From an uncultured Clostridia bacterium (GTDB taxonomy: Bacteria > Bacillota > Clostridia > Christensenellales > CAG-314), in NCBI GenBank assembly GCA_947630425.1, contig CANRHN010000006.1, positions 1 through 53,763 on the forward strand: a stretch of 53,763 nt of DNA. Direction: 5' to 3'. The notes beneath the pieces are model-generated. The model had not been told where the DNA came from. It searched no databases and saw only the letters and a program-made list of their open reading frames with translations. Numbering within the stretch: the stretch's first letter is position 1; every line of letters starts with the position of its first letter. The position numbers and the translations under genes are program-made. Below, piece by piece: positions 34,881-41,881 of the stretch.

Positions 34881-35410
34881 AGCAACACCTCAAACACCAG
34901 CGCGCACACAAAGTAGACGATAGCCACGTTGCGGAAATAGTAAGGACGGGTGACGTCGTTGAAGTACAACTTGGACGTGACGCAGTAGAAGCCTATCACG
35001 CAACCGAGAGACGCAACAAAACCGAACAGCGCGCCCCACACCAACGTGAACGGCGTCAGCAGATTGAGCATCTTGAACGCGCCGCACGCCACAAAGTAGA
35101 TTGTGCAAAACACGTGCGCAATCAGTCCGTACTCGGCGCGCGGAACATTGTAAAATCGGCTCATGTTGAGGAACAGTCCCGTAAACATGGGCACCAAAAA
35201 CATCAATATCAAGCCCACTATCGCAACGGAAAACACGGCAAGCACCACCGTGGCGGCATTGCCGAAGTTAAACAAGCCGCTCATTTGCATGCTTACCAAT
35301 CGAACGGACGTCAAGCCCTCCTGCCAACCGTAAAACACGTAAGCCAACACAAAGGCTATACGTATCAGAACGTTGCTAAGCTTGTAGTTTTGTCTAAGTT
35401 TGTTAAACAC
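34877..35410 (-). CDS. Integral membrane protein of unknown function
   Basis: This is a 177-residue protein with four or five predicted transmembrane helices (about 17-32, 53-78, 96-116, 120-145 and 160-177). No known family signature is visible to me. Two GTG codons at 35416 and 35410 are possible; the second is chosen because AGAGAGG then lies five bases upstream. Its 3' end overlaps the M28 peptidase start by four bases and it follows holA by 12 bases, so it is fully embedded in the operon. It may partner the membrane-bound M28 peptidase, but only context suggests that. Confidence 0.65.
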   Translation of the reverse strand: MFNKLRQNYKLSNVLIRIAFVLAYVFYGWQEGLTSVRLVSMQMSGLFNFGNAATVVLAVFSVAIVGLILMFLVPMFTGLFLNMSRFYNVPRAEYGLIAHVFCTIYFVACGAFKMLNLLTPFTLVWGALFGFVASLGCVIGFYCVTSKLYFNDVTRPYYFRNVAIVYFVCALVFEVLL

Positions 35411-35422
35411 CGACACCTCTCT

Positions 35423-36430
35423 TTACAGCGAAATCAGCTGCATAATCAATATGTTCATCACTTCGTTTTCGTCTACAAACGCTTTCAGACGTGCGTCCGC
35501 CAACGCCAAAAAATCCAACGCGCGTTTGAGCTGCATTGGCTTGTAACGCTCGGCTGTTTCCCGCGCAAAACCGACGGAAGCCGGTTTTACTCCGAGGTAA
35601 GCGGCAATTTCCTCTGTGGAAAAAGAGGACGTTTTGACATAGTACACCCTGCGGTAAAAATTGTAGATAAGCGCAAACAGCGCACGCGGTTCTTCTCCGC
35701 GCGCCACCAACCCGCGGTAAATTTCCATTGCGCGAGAGGCGTTTTTGTTGGCGATTGCTCCCGACAAATCAAAAATGGCGTACTCCGCGTCCTTGTGTAC
35801 CAGCATTTCTATCGATTCGAGGGTCACTTCGCCGTAGTCGATGAGTTTTTGCGTTTCCACCGCAACGCGCGACATGTCCTGCAAGCAGTAGGACGCAATG
35901 CGATCGGCGCAAAGATTGTCTATGGCAACGTGTTTGCGCCTGCCGAGGCTGACGATCCACTTGATGATGCTTTGCTTGTCGAGCTTGTTGCAGTCCACCG
36001 TTTCCAAACCCTGCAAACCAACAAAGTTTTTGTCGCTATCCGCCAAAAACACAAGGCAAAAACTGCCGTCGGCTTGCGCAAGCAGCTTGGCAAGTCCTTC
36101 CTTCAACTCGGCTGTACGTTCGGCAACGCGTTTGTTTTCCGCTTTGGCTTTGTCGCCGAAGGCGTCCTCCTTTTTTTCCGGAAAGAAGGGTTGCTCGCAC
36201 ACAACCAGCTTTTTGGGATTGAACATCGAGGGCGTAAAGCAGGCAAGCGAAAGCTCCTCGAGCGTGGACGACTCGGGACGATCCACGCCGAAACCGTCGT
36301 CCGCCACGCCGTAAGATTCGCACACGTTGGCAAGCGCCCTGCGTTTGACCCAGCTGTCATTGCCGAACAAACACAGCGCAGCATAATCGTTGGTTTGGAG
36401 TTTTTCTCTCATTTCGAGAAATTTTATCAA
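35423..36430 (-). CDS. holA: DNA polymerase III subunit delta
   Basis: This is the clamp-loader subunit that opens the sliding clamp, a divergent AAA+-like protein of 335 residues. The pattern LFGNDSWVKRRAL at the N-terminus, VVCEQPFF, the stretch LVFLADSDKN, and the C-terminal helical domain (YKPMQLKRALDFLALADARLKAF) match the family. The start is probably TTG at 36428-36430 with GAGGTG five bases upstream; the in-frame ATG six codons later has no ribosome binding site. The comEC-holA order is a classical Firmicutes arrangement, which supports the call. Confidence 0.88.
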   Translation of the reverse strand: MIKFLEMREKLQTNDYAALCLFGNDSWVKRRALANVCESYGVADDGFGVDRPESSTLEELSLACFTPSMFNPKKLVVCEQPFFPEKKEDAFGDKAKAENKRVAERTAELKEGLAKLLAQADGSFCLVFLADSDKNFVGLQGLETVDCNKLDKQSIIKWIVSLGRRKHVAIDNLCADRIASYCLQDMSRVAVETQKLIDYGEVTLESIEMLVHKDAEYAIFDLSGAIANKNASRAMEIYRGLVARGEEPRALFALIYNFYRRVYYVKTSSFSTEEIAAYLGVKPASVGFARETAERYKPMQLKRALDFLALADARLKAFVDENEVMNILIMQLISL

Positions 36431-36439
36431 GCCTGCACC

Positions 36440-38566
36440 TCACCTGTAACTTATTTTTATTTTATCACCTTTTTGCTTTATTGTAAAGTTTCCGTACTTA
36501 TTTGCGCCGAGATTGTGGTTTAACTCGCTTTGATAGGGCGTAAGCGTGGCAAAACCGCTGTTTTCCAACGTTTCGTTGCCCTTCTGCAACAGGTAAAACT
36601 CCGCGCCAAGCCCCATTTTGACCACGGAACTTGTTTTGCTTTCGTCCGTTACCAGACAAAAGTTCATGTCTCCAACGCTTACGCAAACGGCGGCGAGAGT
36701 GGCGTCGTACAAGGTGCGCACGCAAACGTCTTTGCCGACTTTGGAATTGGGATACTGCCTGACAACCTCCGCGCCGCGTGAAGAAATCAGCGTTGTGACG
36801 GCGTCGTTGGTTTGTGCGTCGAGCAGAAACGCCGTTTTGACCTCCAGCTTTTCAAGCGCAAGCTCCACCGCGTCCACGTCCGCTTGCGAAACATGAAAAA
36901 CGTAAAGCGTCACGTCCTTTGTAAGAAAACTTTCAAGGTGACAAACGGCGTCGTACACCGCCGAATAGTTTGCAAAGTCGCTCACCAAAGCCGCCTCTCC
37001 GCTTTTGCCGAGTACACTCAAAACAACGCCGTTTTGCGTTTGAACAACGTAAGCGCGATTGCTCGCTCTTTTGGGAATGTACGCTATCACAACGGTCAAA
37101 ACAAGCAAAAAACAGCATATGGGGTAGAAAATTTTCTTGCCGAGTTTGCCGAGATTGACAAATCCGCCCAATGCGAACATCAGCGCGGCAACCACAATCA
37201 CCGACAATGACAACGCCTTGAAAAACACCGTTGCAAAGCCTATTTTTGCAACGCCGCTTGCAATGCTCATCACAAATTGCAACAAAATGTCGGAAAGGTA
37301 TGCAAGCCAATGGAACACCCAGGGCAGCAGACCCAACAGTCCCAACACAAACGCAATTGACACAACGGGCACAGCCACAATGTTGACTATAACGCCGAAC
37401 AACGCTATCTCTTTGCCCTGCGAAGCCAAAACGAAAACCGTCGCAAAAATGCAACATGCGGAAACGGACAGCGTTTCGACAAATCTGCGCAGATGACCGT
37501 TGAGCTTTTTGCGGCGTAGCCTTCTGCAAAGCGCGGCATGCAAAGTGGCTATGCCGAACACGGACATAAAGGACAGTTGAAACCCTGCGTCGAACATGTA
37601 AAACGGGCAAATCATCAAGGTGATGAACGCCGCCCAAGACATGGACGTGAGCATGTCGTAGCGAGAAAACAACATTTTTGCCGCATAGCTGCACACAAGC
37701 ATCAGTATTGCGCGCGTAACGGAGGGCGTAAAGGCGCAAACATAGGCGTAAAACAACAGCGGAATTACCGTAAGACAGCACTGCAGCCAAGGCTTGAGCT
37801 TGCGCAACGCCAAAGCAAGTAGCGAAGAAATAAACCCGACATGCAAACCGCTGACGGCAAGCAGGTGTACCACTCCCGCGCGGGTAAAAGCCCAATCGTC
37901 GCTGTCGCTGACGGCGGATCTGTCGCCTGTAAGCAGCGCGTACATCAGTCCGCCGTTGTTGGGCATGTAATCCTGCGTAACTTCGTAAATATATTTGCGT
38001 ATTCGTTCGTCCAAACGCAGTTTGCCTTGCGTAGAGGAAACAAGGCTGACGTTGCGCACCTCGTACCTTACGTTGTGCCGCACCTCAAAGCTGTTCACCT
38101 CCGCTTTGACGGGGTAGACGGAACTCACTTCGCCGTAAAAGGTCACCACGTCCCCCGCAGACAGGTCTGCTCCGTACAAAAACACTCTTACACAGCCGCG
38201 CAGCCTGTTACCGTCGCTGTCCGTACAGCCGTCCACATAGTAAACGCTGTTTTCGCTACCGTTTCGTCCCACGTCCGTCACCCTGCCGCTCAAAGTAAGA
38301 GGTTTTTCAAACAGTTCGTCGGCGGTGTGAACGCCGTAGTACAGCCAGCTGCGTCCAAATCCCAACAGCAAGCACACCAGCGCGACAACCGCAAACCGCA
38401 CGCCGCGCCGTTTTACAAGGCAAAACGTAAGCAATGCGACAAGCAAAACCGCCGCCACCGCTCCAAACCAAAATTCGCCGAACAGCAGCTCGTAAAACGC
38501 AAATATTCCCAGCGCGGTCGTCACTGCCGCAATCAACGAAACTCTTACGTTAATCAGCCTTTTCAT
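36440..38566 (-). CDS. comEC: ComEC/Rec2 DNA uptake channel with degenerate nuclease domain
   Basis: This is a 708-residue membrane protein of the ComEC family, which forms the channel for single-stranded DNA in transformation. The N-terminal DUF4131/OB-like domain (about 75-190) is followed by the competence domain with HLLAVSGLHVGF and about ten helices. The C-terminal soluble part (about 490-708) occupies the place of the metallo-beta-lactamase-like nuclease domain, but the expected HxHxDH motif is missing; LYVFHVSQADVDAV stands at the corresponding site. DNA degradation would then need another enzyme. The ATG at 38564-38566 lies 17 bases inside comEA. Confidence 0.88.
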   Translation of the reverse strand: MKRLINVRVSLIAAVTTALGIFAFYELLFGEFWFGAVAAVLLVALLTFCLVKRRGVRFAVVALVCLLLGFGRSWLYYGVHTADELFEKPLTLSGRVTDVGRNGSENSVYYVDGCTDSDGNRLRGCVRVFLYGADLSAGDVVTFYGEVSSVYPVKAEVNSFEVRHNVRYEVRNVSLVSSTQGKLRLDERIRKYIYEVTQDYMPNNGGLMYALLTGDRSAVSDSDDWAFTRAGVVHLLAVSGLHVGFISSLLALALRKLKPWLQCCLTVIPLLFYAYVCAFTPSVTRAILMLVCSYAAKMLFSRYDMLTSMSWAAFITLMICPFYMFDAGFQLSFMSVFGIATLHAALCRRLRRKKLNGHLRRFVETLSVSACCIFATVFVLASQGKEIALFGVIVNIVAVPVVSIAFVLGLLGLLPWVFHWLAYLSDILLQFVMSIASGVAKIGFATVFFKALSLSVIVVAALMFALGGFVNLGKLGKKIFYPICCFLLVLTVVIAYIPKRASNRAYVVQTQNGVVLSVLGKSGEAALVSDFANYSAVYDAVCHLESFLTKDVTLYVFHVSQADVDAVELALEKLEVKTAFLLDAQTNDAVTTLISSRGAEVVRQYPNSKVGKDVCVRTLYDATLAAVCVSVGDMNFCLVTDESKTSSVVKMGLGAEFYLLQKGNETLENSGFATLTPYQSELNHNLGANKYGNFTIKQKGDKIKISYR

Positions 38567-39062
38567 AGTCCACCATGTCTACAAAAAATCTGTAGCAAAA
38601 GTCCTCCGCGGCGTCTCCGAGAGCTTGCGCGAGCTGTTGCTTGTTGCGAATTGTTCCGTGCGCTTCGATGTGGTCGGCAATGCGCTCCACCACCCAATCG
38701 GGAATGTTCGCAATGGGTAGGCGCATAGCAATCGCCACGCTGTTGGCGTTGACGCAGTTACAGGCTTTTTGCCCGTCGTAGTAGTTGATGACAAGGCGAT
38801 CCACGTCGCCGGTAATGGTGTCGGTGTAAAACTCGGGCATTATGCTTTGAGCAAGCAAGCCCGCAAGGGAAACAAGCTCCGTCCAACTTGTGCCCGCCTC
38901 TACCGAGTAAAAGCCCTCGTTTGCCACCGCGCCGCAAACATACACGTCAAAAGTGCGCGCTGCAACCGTTTCCACCGTCGAAGGGTGGTAAGGCGTCAAC
39001 GCACAGCCCGCAAATGTCAGCGCAATCAGCACAAAAATAACGGCTACCGCTAACCGTTTCAT
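38550..39062 (-). CDS. comEA: ComEA-like lipoprotein (SLBB plus helix-hairpin-helix)
   Basis: This is a 170-residue protein with a lipoprotein signal (LTFAGC, C20 lipidated), an SLBB-like domain (about 37-70, FDVYVCGAVANEGFYSVEAG) and a ComEA-type helix-hairpin-helix region (about 103-150, NANSVAIAMRLPIANIPDWVVERIADHI). ComEA binds incoming DNA at the outer face of the membrane and hands it to ComEC, encoded directly downstream with overlap. Classical ComEA has an N-terminal transmembrane helix; here a lipid anchor seems to replace it. The two glycines of the hairpin (usually PGIG) are not conserved (PIAN). There is no clear ribosome binding site before the ATG at 39060-39062. Confidence 0.78.
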   Translation of the reverse strand: MKRLAVAVIFVLIALTFAGCALTPYHPSTVETVAARTFDVYVCGAVANEGFYSVEAGTSWTELVSLAGLLAQSIMPEFYTDTITGDVDRLVINYYDGQKACNCVNANSVAIAMRLPIANIPDWVVERIADHIEAHGTIRNKQQLAQALGDAAEDFCYRFFVDMVDYEKAD

Positions 39063-39068
39063 AACAGC

Positions 39069-39275
39069 AAAAAGCCCCGCCTCGGCCGTGCTTTACCGAC
39101 GTTCAACCTAAAAAATAGGGTGGGTAATCTGCCAATCGTTATCAGTCTTTTACCGGAGCGAACTCTTTGACTCCACAAGGAAGCCGTAGTAACCTGACAT
39201 CGACGCTCGGACGCAATTCCCTTTTACGAACTGTAGTTGACGCAAAATGTAAAGCCTATCGAACCGGGCAGGGTC
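39069..39275 (-). ncRNA. Candidate 6S RNA (ssrS)
   Basis: This minus-strand segment of about 207 bases folds end to end into one interrupted rod. The closing parts are 39267-39273 with 39075-39081 (7 bp, one G-U) and 39249-39255 with 39090-39096 (perfect GCTTTAC/GTAAAGC). They are followed inward by TCAAC/GTTGA (39236-39240 with 39103-39107), then several short helices with internal loops to a hairpin near 39160-39190. Size, own promoter, missing reading frame, rod shape with internal bubble and terminal U run all fit 6S RNA, which sequesters sigma-A RNA polymerase. I cannot confirm the family by covariance search. Confidence 0.5.
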
Positions 39276-39281
39276 AATATT

Positions 39282-39310
39282 ATTTTAGCACATCCGTAAG
39301 AAAAATACAA
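39282..39310 (-). promoter_or_regulatory. Promoter of the 6S-like RNA
   Basis: On the minus strand, TTGTAT (39305-39310), a 17-base spacer and TAAAAT (39282-39287) preceded by TGC. The predicted RNA start is the G at about 39275. Confidence 0.65.
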
Positions 39311-39344
39311 TCCAACCCGAAATTTTTTCACATTTGCGTCCCGC

Positions 39345-39390
39345 AAAAAGCCTGTTCGCGCAATTTTGGATTTTGCGCGGGTGCTTTTTT
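39345..39390. terminator. Orphan terminator-like hairpin
   Basis: AAAAAGC (39345-39351) with GCTTTTT (39383-39389) and CGCGCAA (39357-39363) with TTGCGCG (39373-39379) make a two-part stem with T runs on both strands. No gene ends into it; it separates the 6S-like promoter from the SRAP gene. Confidence 0.55.
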
Positions 39391-39567
39391 GCCACGACCA
39401 ATGCAAAAATTTTAGCATAGCAATGTGATTTTTTCAACCGTTGACGTAAAAAATTTGTGTTTTTTGTCGATTTTTGCCGTTTTCCCTTGACAAAACAACT
39501 TTTTTTTAACTTTTTGTCCGAATTTGACGAGCGAATGGATTTTTGCAAAATTGCTCAATCTAAAAAC

Positions 39568-40119
39568 ATGTGTGGAAGATACGTAATGGATATGGGACAT
39601 CCCCAAATTGCCGACATTTACCGCGGGTTGCAGGAAGTTCCCCCGTTGCTCAGGCTGGACGTTTTCCCCGGACAGCTTGCGCCTCTTTTTACCGCTCGAA
39701 GCACGCTGCCGCAGCTTTTCAAATGGGGCTTTGACGGACCTTACGGCAAACAATTGCTCATCAATGCCCGCGCCGAAACGGTGACGGAAAAGCTTTTTTT
39801 TGCCCACGACTTTGCAGCCTGCCGATGCGCCGTGCCCTGCAACGGTTTTTACGAATGGGACGAAAACAAGCAAAAACATCTGTTTGTGCGCCCCAACGGC
39901 AAAATACTTTACCTTGCGGGCTTTTGCAAACAACAGGACGTTGAACGTTTTATCATACTGACCAAGCCTGCGACCTTGCCCGTTTCGAAGTTCCACCATC
40001 GTATTCCCGTGTTGTTAGACAGAAACGAAGTGGACGACTACCTGAACGACAGCGTTTTTGCCACCGAGGTGAACGCGCGCGACAACCCCATTGAACTGCT
40101 TGCCGTAAAAAAGGCGTGA
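39568..40119 (+). CDS. SRAP domain protein (YedK/HMCES family)
   Basis: This is a 183-residue SOS response-associated peptidase-like protein. It forms a covalent thiazolidine link through Cys2 to abasic sites in single-stranded DNA, shielding them. All key residues are present: C2 (MCGRY), N66 (INARAET), E96 (NGFYEW) and H144 (KFHHRIPVLL). It is shorter than the 200-230 residue norm, with trimmed loops. Because Cys2 must be N-terminal after Met removal, the start at 39568 is certain. There is no ribosome binding site before it, and TTGACG at 17 bases from AAAATT places a possible RNA start about ten bases upstream, so a leaderless message is possible. Confidence 0.92.
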   Translation: MCGRYVMDMGHPQIADIYRGLQEVPPLLRLDVFPGQLAPLFTARSTLPQLFKWGFDGPYGKQLLINARAETVTEKLFFAHDFAACRCAVPCNGFYEWDENKQKHLFVRPNGKILYLAGFCKQQDVERFIILTKPATLPVSKFHHRIPVLLDRNEVDDYLNDSVFATEVNARDNPIELLAVKKA

Positions 40120-40138
40120 ATTTTGCCGCCAAAACTAA

Positions 40139-40160
40139 GTTTGACGAGTTGCCGTCAAAC
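40139..40160. promoter_or_regulatory. Inverted repeat before the tRNA-Glu promoter
   Basis: GTTTGACG (40139-40146) and CGTCAAAC (40153-40160) form a perfect 8-bp palindrome just after the SRAP gene and two bases before the tRNA -35 box. It lacks a T run, so it may be an operator or a weak 3' end structure. Confidence 0.35.
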
Positions 40161-40162
40161 AG

Positions 40163-40191
40163 TTGCGCAAAAACAAATTGTGTGCTATACT
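40163..40191 (+). promoter_or_regulatory. Promoter of tRNA-Glu
   Basis: TTGCGC (40163-40168), a 17-base spacer and TATACT (40186-40191) preceded by TGC, 16 bases before the mature tRNA 5' end. Confidence 0.7.
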
Positions 40192-40207
40192 ATTCAAGCT
40201 GATATAC

Positions 40208-40283
40208 GGCTCCATAGTCTAGCGGCCTAGGACGTTGGCCTCTCACGCCGATAACATGGGTTCGAGTCCCATTGGAGTCACCA
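40208..40283 (+). tRNA. tRNA-Glu (CTC)
   Basis: A complete cloverleaf is present: acceptor GGCTCCA with TGGAGTC, D stem GTCT/GGAC, anticodon stem TTGGC/GCCGA, anticodon CTC at 40242-40244, T stem ATGGG/CCCAT with loop TTCGAGT, discriminator A and encoded CCA (40281-40283). It reads the glutamate codon GAG. Its 3' end is the first unit of a tandem repeat array. Confidence 0.96.
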
Positions 40284-40763
40284 CTACGAGAAAAGGAATT
40301 TGCGCAAAGCAAGTTCCTTTTTGAGTTGGTGACGACAACGAACCCATTAACTTTCTCTATCGAGTCCCATTGGAGTCACCACTACGAGAAAAGGAATTTG
40401 CGCAAAGCAAGTTCCTTTTTGAGTTGGTGACGACAACGAACCCATTAACTTTCTCTATCGAGTCCCATTGGAGTCACCACTACGAGAAAAGGAATTTGCG
40501 CAAAGCAAGTTCCTTTTTGAGTTTGGTGACGAAGGACGAGAACGCAATAACACTTTCTGTTCGAGTCCCATTGGAGTCACCATTACGCGCGGCGGCGCTT
40601 GTTGTCGCAACGGAAAAGACGTGCAAAGGCGCACGTCTTTTTCCATTGCTTCTGTTTGCTTGCCGCGCTTTACTTTCCTACCAATGCGATGTCGAAATAA
40701 TGTAGCGCTCCGTTTCACTTCGCTTACCCCACTTCGTGGGGACGAGTCCCATTGGAGTCACCA
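40263..40763 (+). repeat. Tandem array of the tRNA-Glu 3' end (five copies)
   Basis: The 21-base tRNA 3' segment from the T loop to CCA occurs five times in the same direction: 40263-40283 (in the tRNA), 40361-40381, 40459-40479, 40562-40582 and 40743-40763. Units 1 and 2 are identical over 98 bases; unit 3 shares about 65 bases and then diverges; units 4 and 5 keep only the tRNA piece. Each copy is followed by a terminator hairpin (40291-40322, 40389-40420, 40487-40518, 40614-40642, 40773-40800). No copy beyond the first has a 5' tRNA half. This segment is the typical attachment core for tyrosine integrases. Confidence 0.95.
40614..40642 (+). terminator. Terminator after the fourth tRNA-end copy
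   Basis: AAAAGACGTGC (40614-40624) and its exact complement (40631-40641) enclose a six-base loop and end in TTTTT. The sequence is unrelated to the terminators of the first three units. Confidence 0.85.
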
Positions 40764-40772
40764 AGTAAAATT

Positions 40773-40800
40773 CGCCACACTCAATGTGTGGCGTTTTTTT
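40773..40800 (+). terminator. Terminator after the fifth tRNA-end copy
   Basis: CGCCACAC (40773-40780) and GTGTGGCG (40786-40793) form a perfect stem with seven T following. It closes the array; 40801-40927 shows nothing further. Confidence 0.9.
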
Positions 40801-40927
40801 ATTTCATTCTTGACCCCATTGACTGCGACATTGTAAAAGCGTTTTGGTGGAAGTAAATTCAACGGCTTTGTGGGCGCAAATGCTCCGTTGTCGTAAGGTT
40901 CAAAAAACAATTGCCGCATTTCTGTTG

Positions 40928-40956
40928 TTGACTTTACACTTTTTGTGATATATAAT
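40928..40956 (+). promoter_or_regulatory. Promoter of the seven-helix membrane protein gene
   Basis: TTGACT (40928-40933), a 17-base spacer and TATAAT (40951-40956). The leader is about 30 bases. Confidence 0.85.
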
Positions 40957-40990
40957 TGCAATGTAAAAATAATCACAAAGGAAAAATGAC

Positions 40991-41776
40991 ATGCAAGGTT
41001 TGATGGCGGCGGAGGTTGTTGCGCAAAGGGTGTTCAACACCGCATATATCTATCTCGACACGGCGTTTGTTGTGGGGCTGTGTGTGCTGCTTGCGCTTAA
41101 ACGCAAGTGGCTGACGTTACTTTTCGGCTTGGCGGGCGGCGTGCTGTACATGATTGTGGATTACGGCATTTTTCACTTGGCACTCGGCACGCGCTCGATA
41201 GAGGGCGGAAATCTGTTTTGGGTGCTACTGTGGATGAGCATGAGCTACGGCATCACCAACTTTGTGTGGATCTGGCTGTGGTTCAGTCGCGACAAACAGG
41301 CGTGGACTTGGACGCTGTTGATACTTGTGTGGTGGATATGCGCGCCCATGCTGTCGGAAGCAGTCGGAGCAAACGCACCCGTCATCAAAATTCAGCGCAC
41401 CACCGGTTCTTACCACGGCTACATGGCGCTCATCATGATTGCGGGTTACTTTGCGGCAATTGTGTACAACCTTTTCCAAAAGGACAAAACAAAGCGTTTT
41501 CCGCTGTTGTTTCTGTTTGCAATCGGCGTAAGCGTGCAACTCGGTTGGGAATTTTCGCTTCTTGTGGGCAACATACGCAGCGCGGCGATAGTCGGCTTGG
41601 AGCAGAAGCTCCGCACCCTCATCGTCAACAGCCTTGTGGAAACCAACCTTGGCGCAGTGCCCATTTACTGCATTTACCTGCTTGTTTCCTCGCGGTGGAA
41701 CGAAAACCTTACCAAGCGCGACAAAGTGAGCTTTGTAAACCGCATGGCGGAATTGAACGCAACAAGCCTGCGCTAA
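40991..41776 (+). CDS. Seven-helix membrane protein of unknown function
   Basis: This is a 261-residue integral membrane protein with about seven transmembrane helices. Many aromatic residues lie in the helices (WIWLWFSRDKQAWTW, WWICAPML), and the N-terminus is short and outside-facing by the positive-inside rule. Conserved-looking polar spots inside membranes are VDYGIFHL, SYHGYMAL and LGWEFSLL, the last two with His and Glu that could bind a ligand or metal. I do not recognise the family. The ATG at 40991 has AAAGGA upstream, and the gene stands alone between the tRNA-end array and the surface lipoprotein genes. Confidence 0.75.
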   Translation: MQGLMAAEVVAQRVFNTAYIYLDTAFVVGLCVLLALKRKWLTLLFGLAGGVLYMIVDYGIFHLALGTRSIEGGNLFWVLLWMSMSYGITNFVWIWLWFSRDKQAWTWTLLILVWWICAPMLSEAVGANAPVIKIQRTTGSYHGYMALIMIAGYFAAIVYNLFQKDKTKRFPLLFLFAIGVSVQLGWEFSLLVGNIRSAAIVGLEQKLRTLIVNSLVETNLGAVPIYCIYLLVSSRWNENLTKRDKVSFVNRMAELNATSLR

Positions 41777-41834
41777 ATTTGATTTCAAGGGCATAACACA
41801 AACAATTCAGCCCCGGCGCGGGTTGTTTTCGGAA

Positions 41835-41863
41835 TTGACAAAAAAGTTTGTTTGTTTTGTAAC
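41835..41863 (+). promoter_or_regulatory. Promoter of the surface lipoprotein pair
   Basis: TTGACA (41835-41840), a 17-base spacer and TGTAAC (41858-41863, four of six consensus). A GGAGGT ribosome binding site follows for the first gene. Confidence 0.55.
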
Positions 41864-41881
41864 AGTTAGACGGAGGTCGGA

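Noticed and set aside
35411..35416. GTG at 35414-35416 as the start of the membrane protein
   Set aside because: It overlaps the ribosome binding site AGAGAGG; the next GTG at 35408-35410 is correctly spaced.
39069..39275. T-box, RNase P, tmRNA or SRP RNA
   Set aside because: None of their conserved signatures (for example the T-box GGTGG element, the tmRNA tRNA-like ends or the SRP GGAA-loop helix) is present; the rod fold fits 6S RNA better.
40263..40763. CRISPR array
   Set aside because: The repeated piece is part of a tRNA, units are 98, 103 and 181 bases apart, two 'spacers' are identical and no cas gene is near.
40120..41780. Integrative element with an integrase at the tRNA
   Set aside because: No integrase, excisionase or other mobile gene is present; only the tRNA-end copies remain, so no element is annotated.
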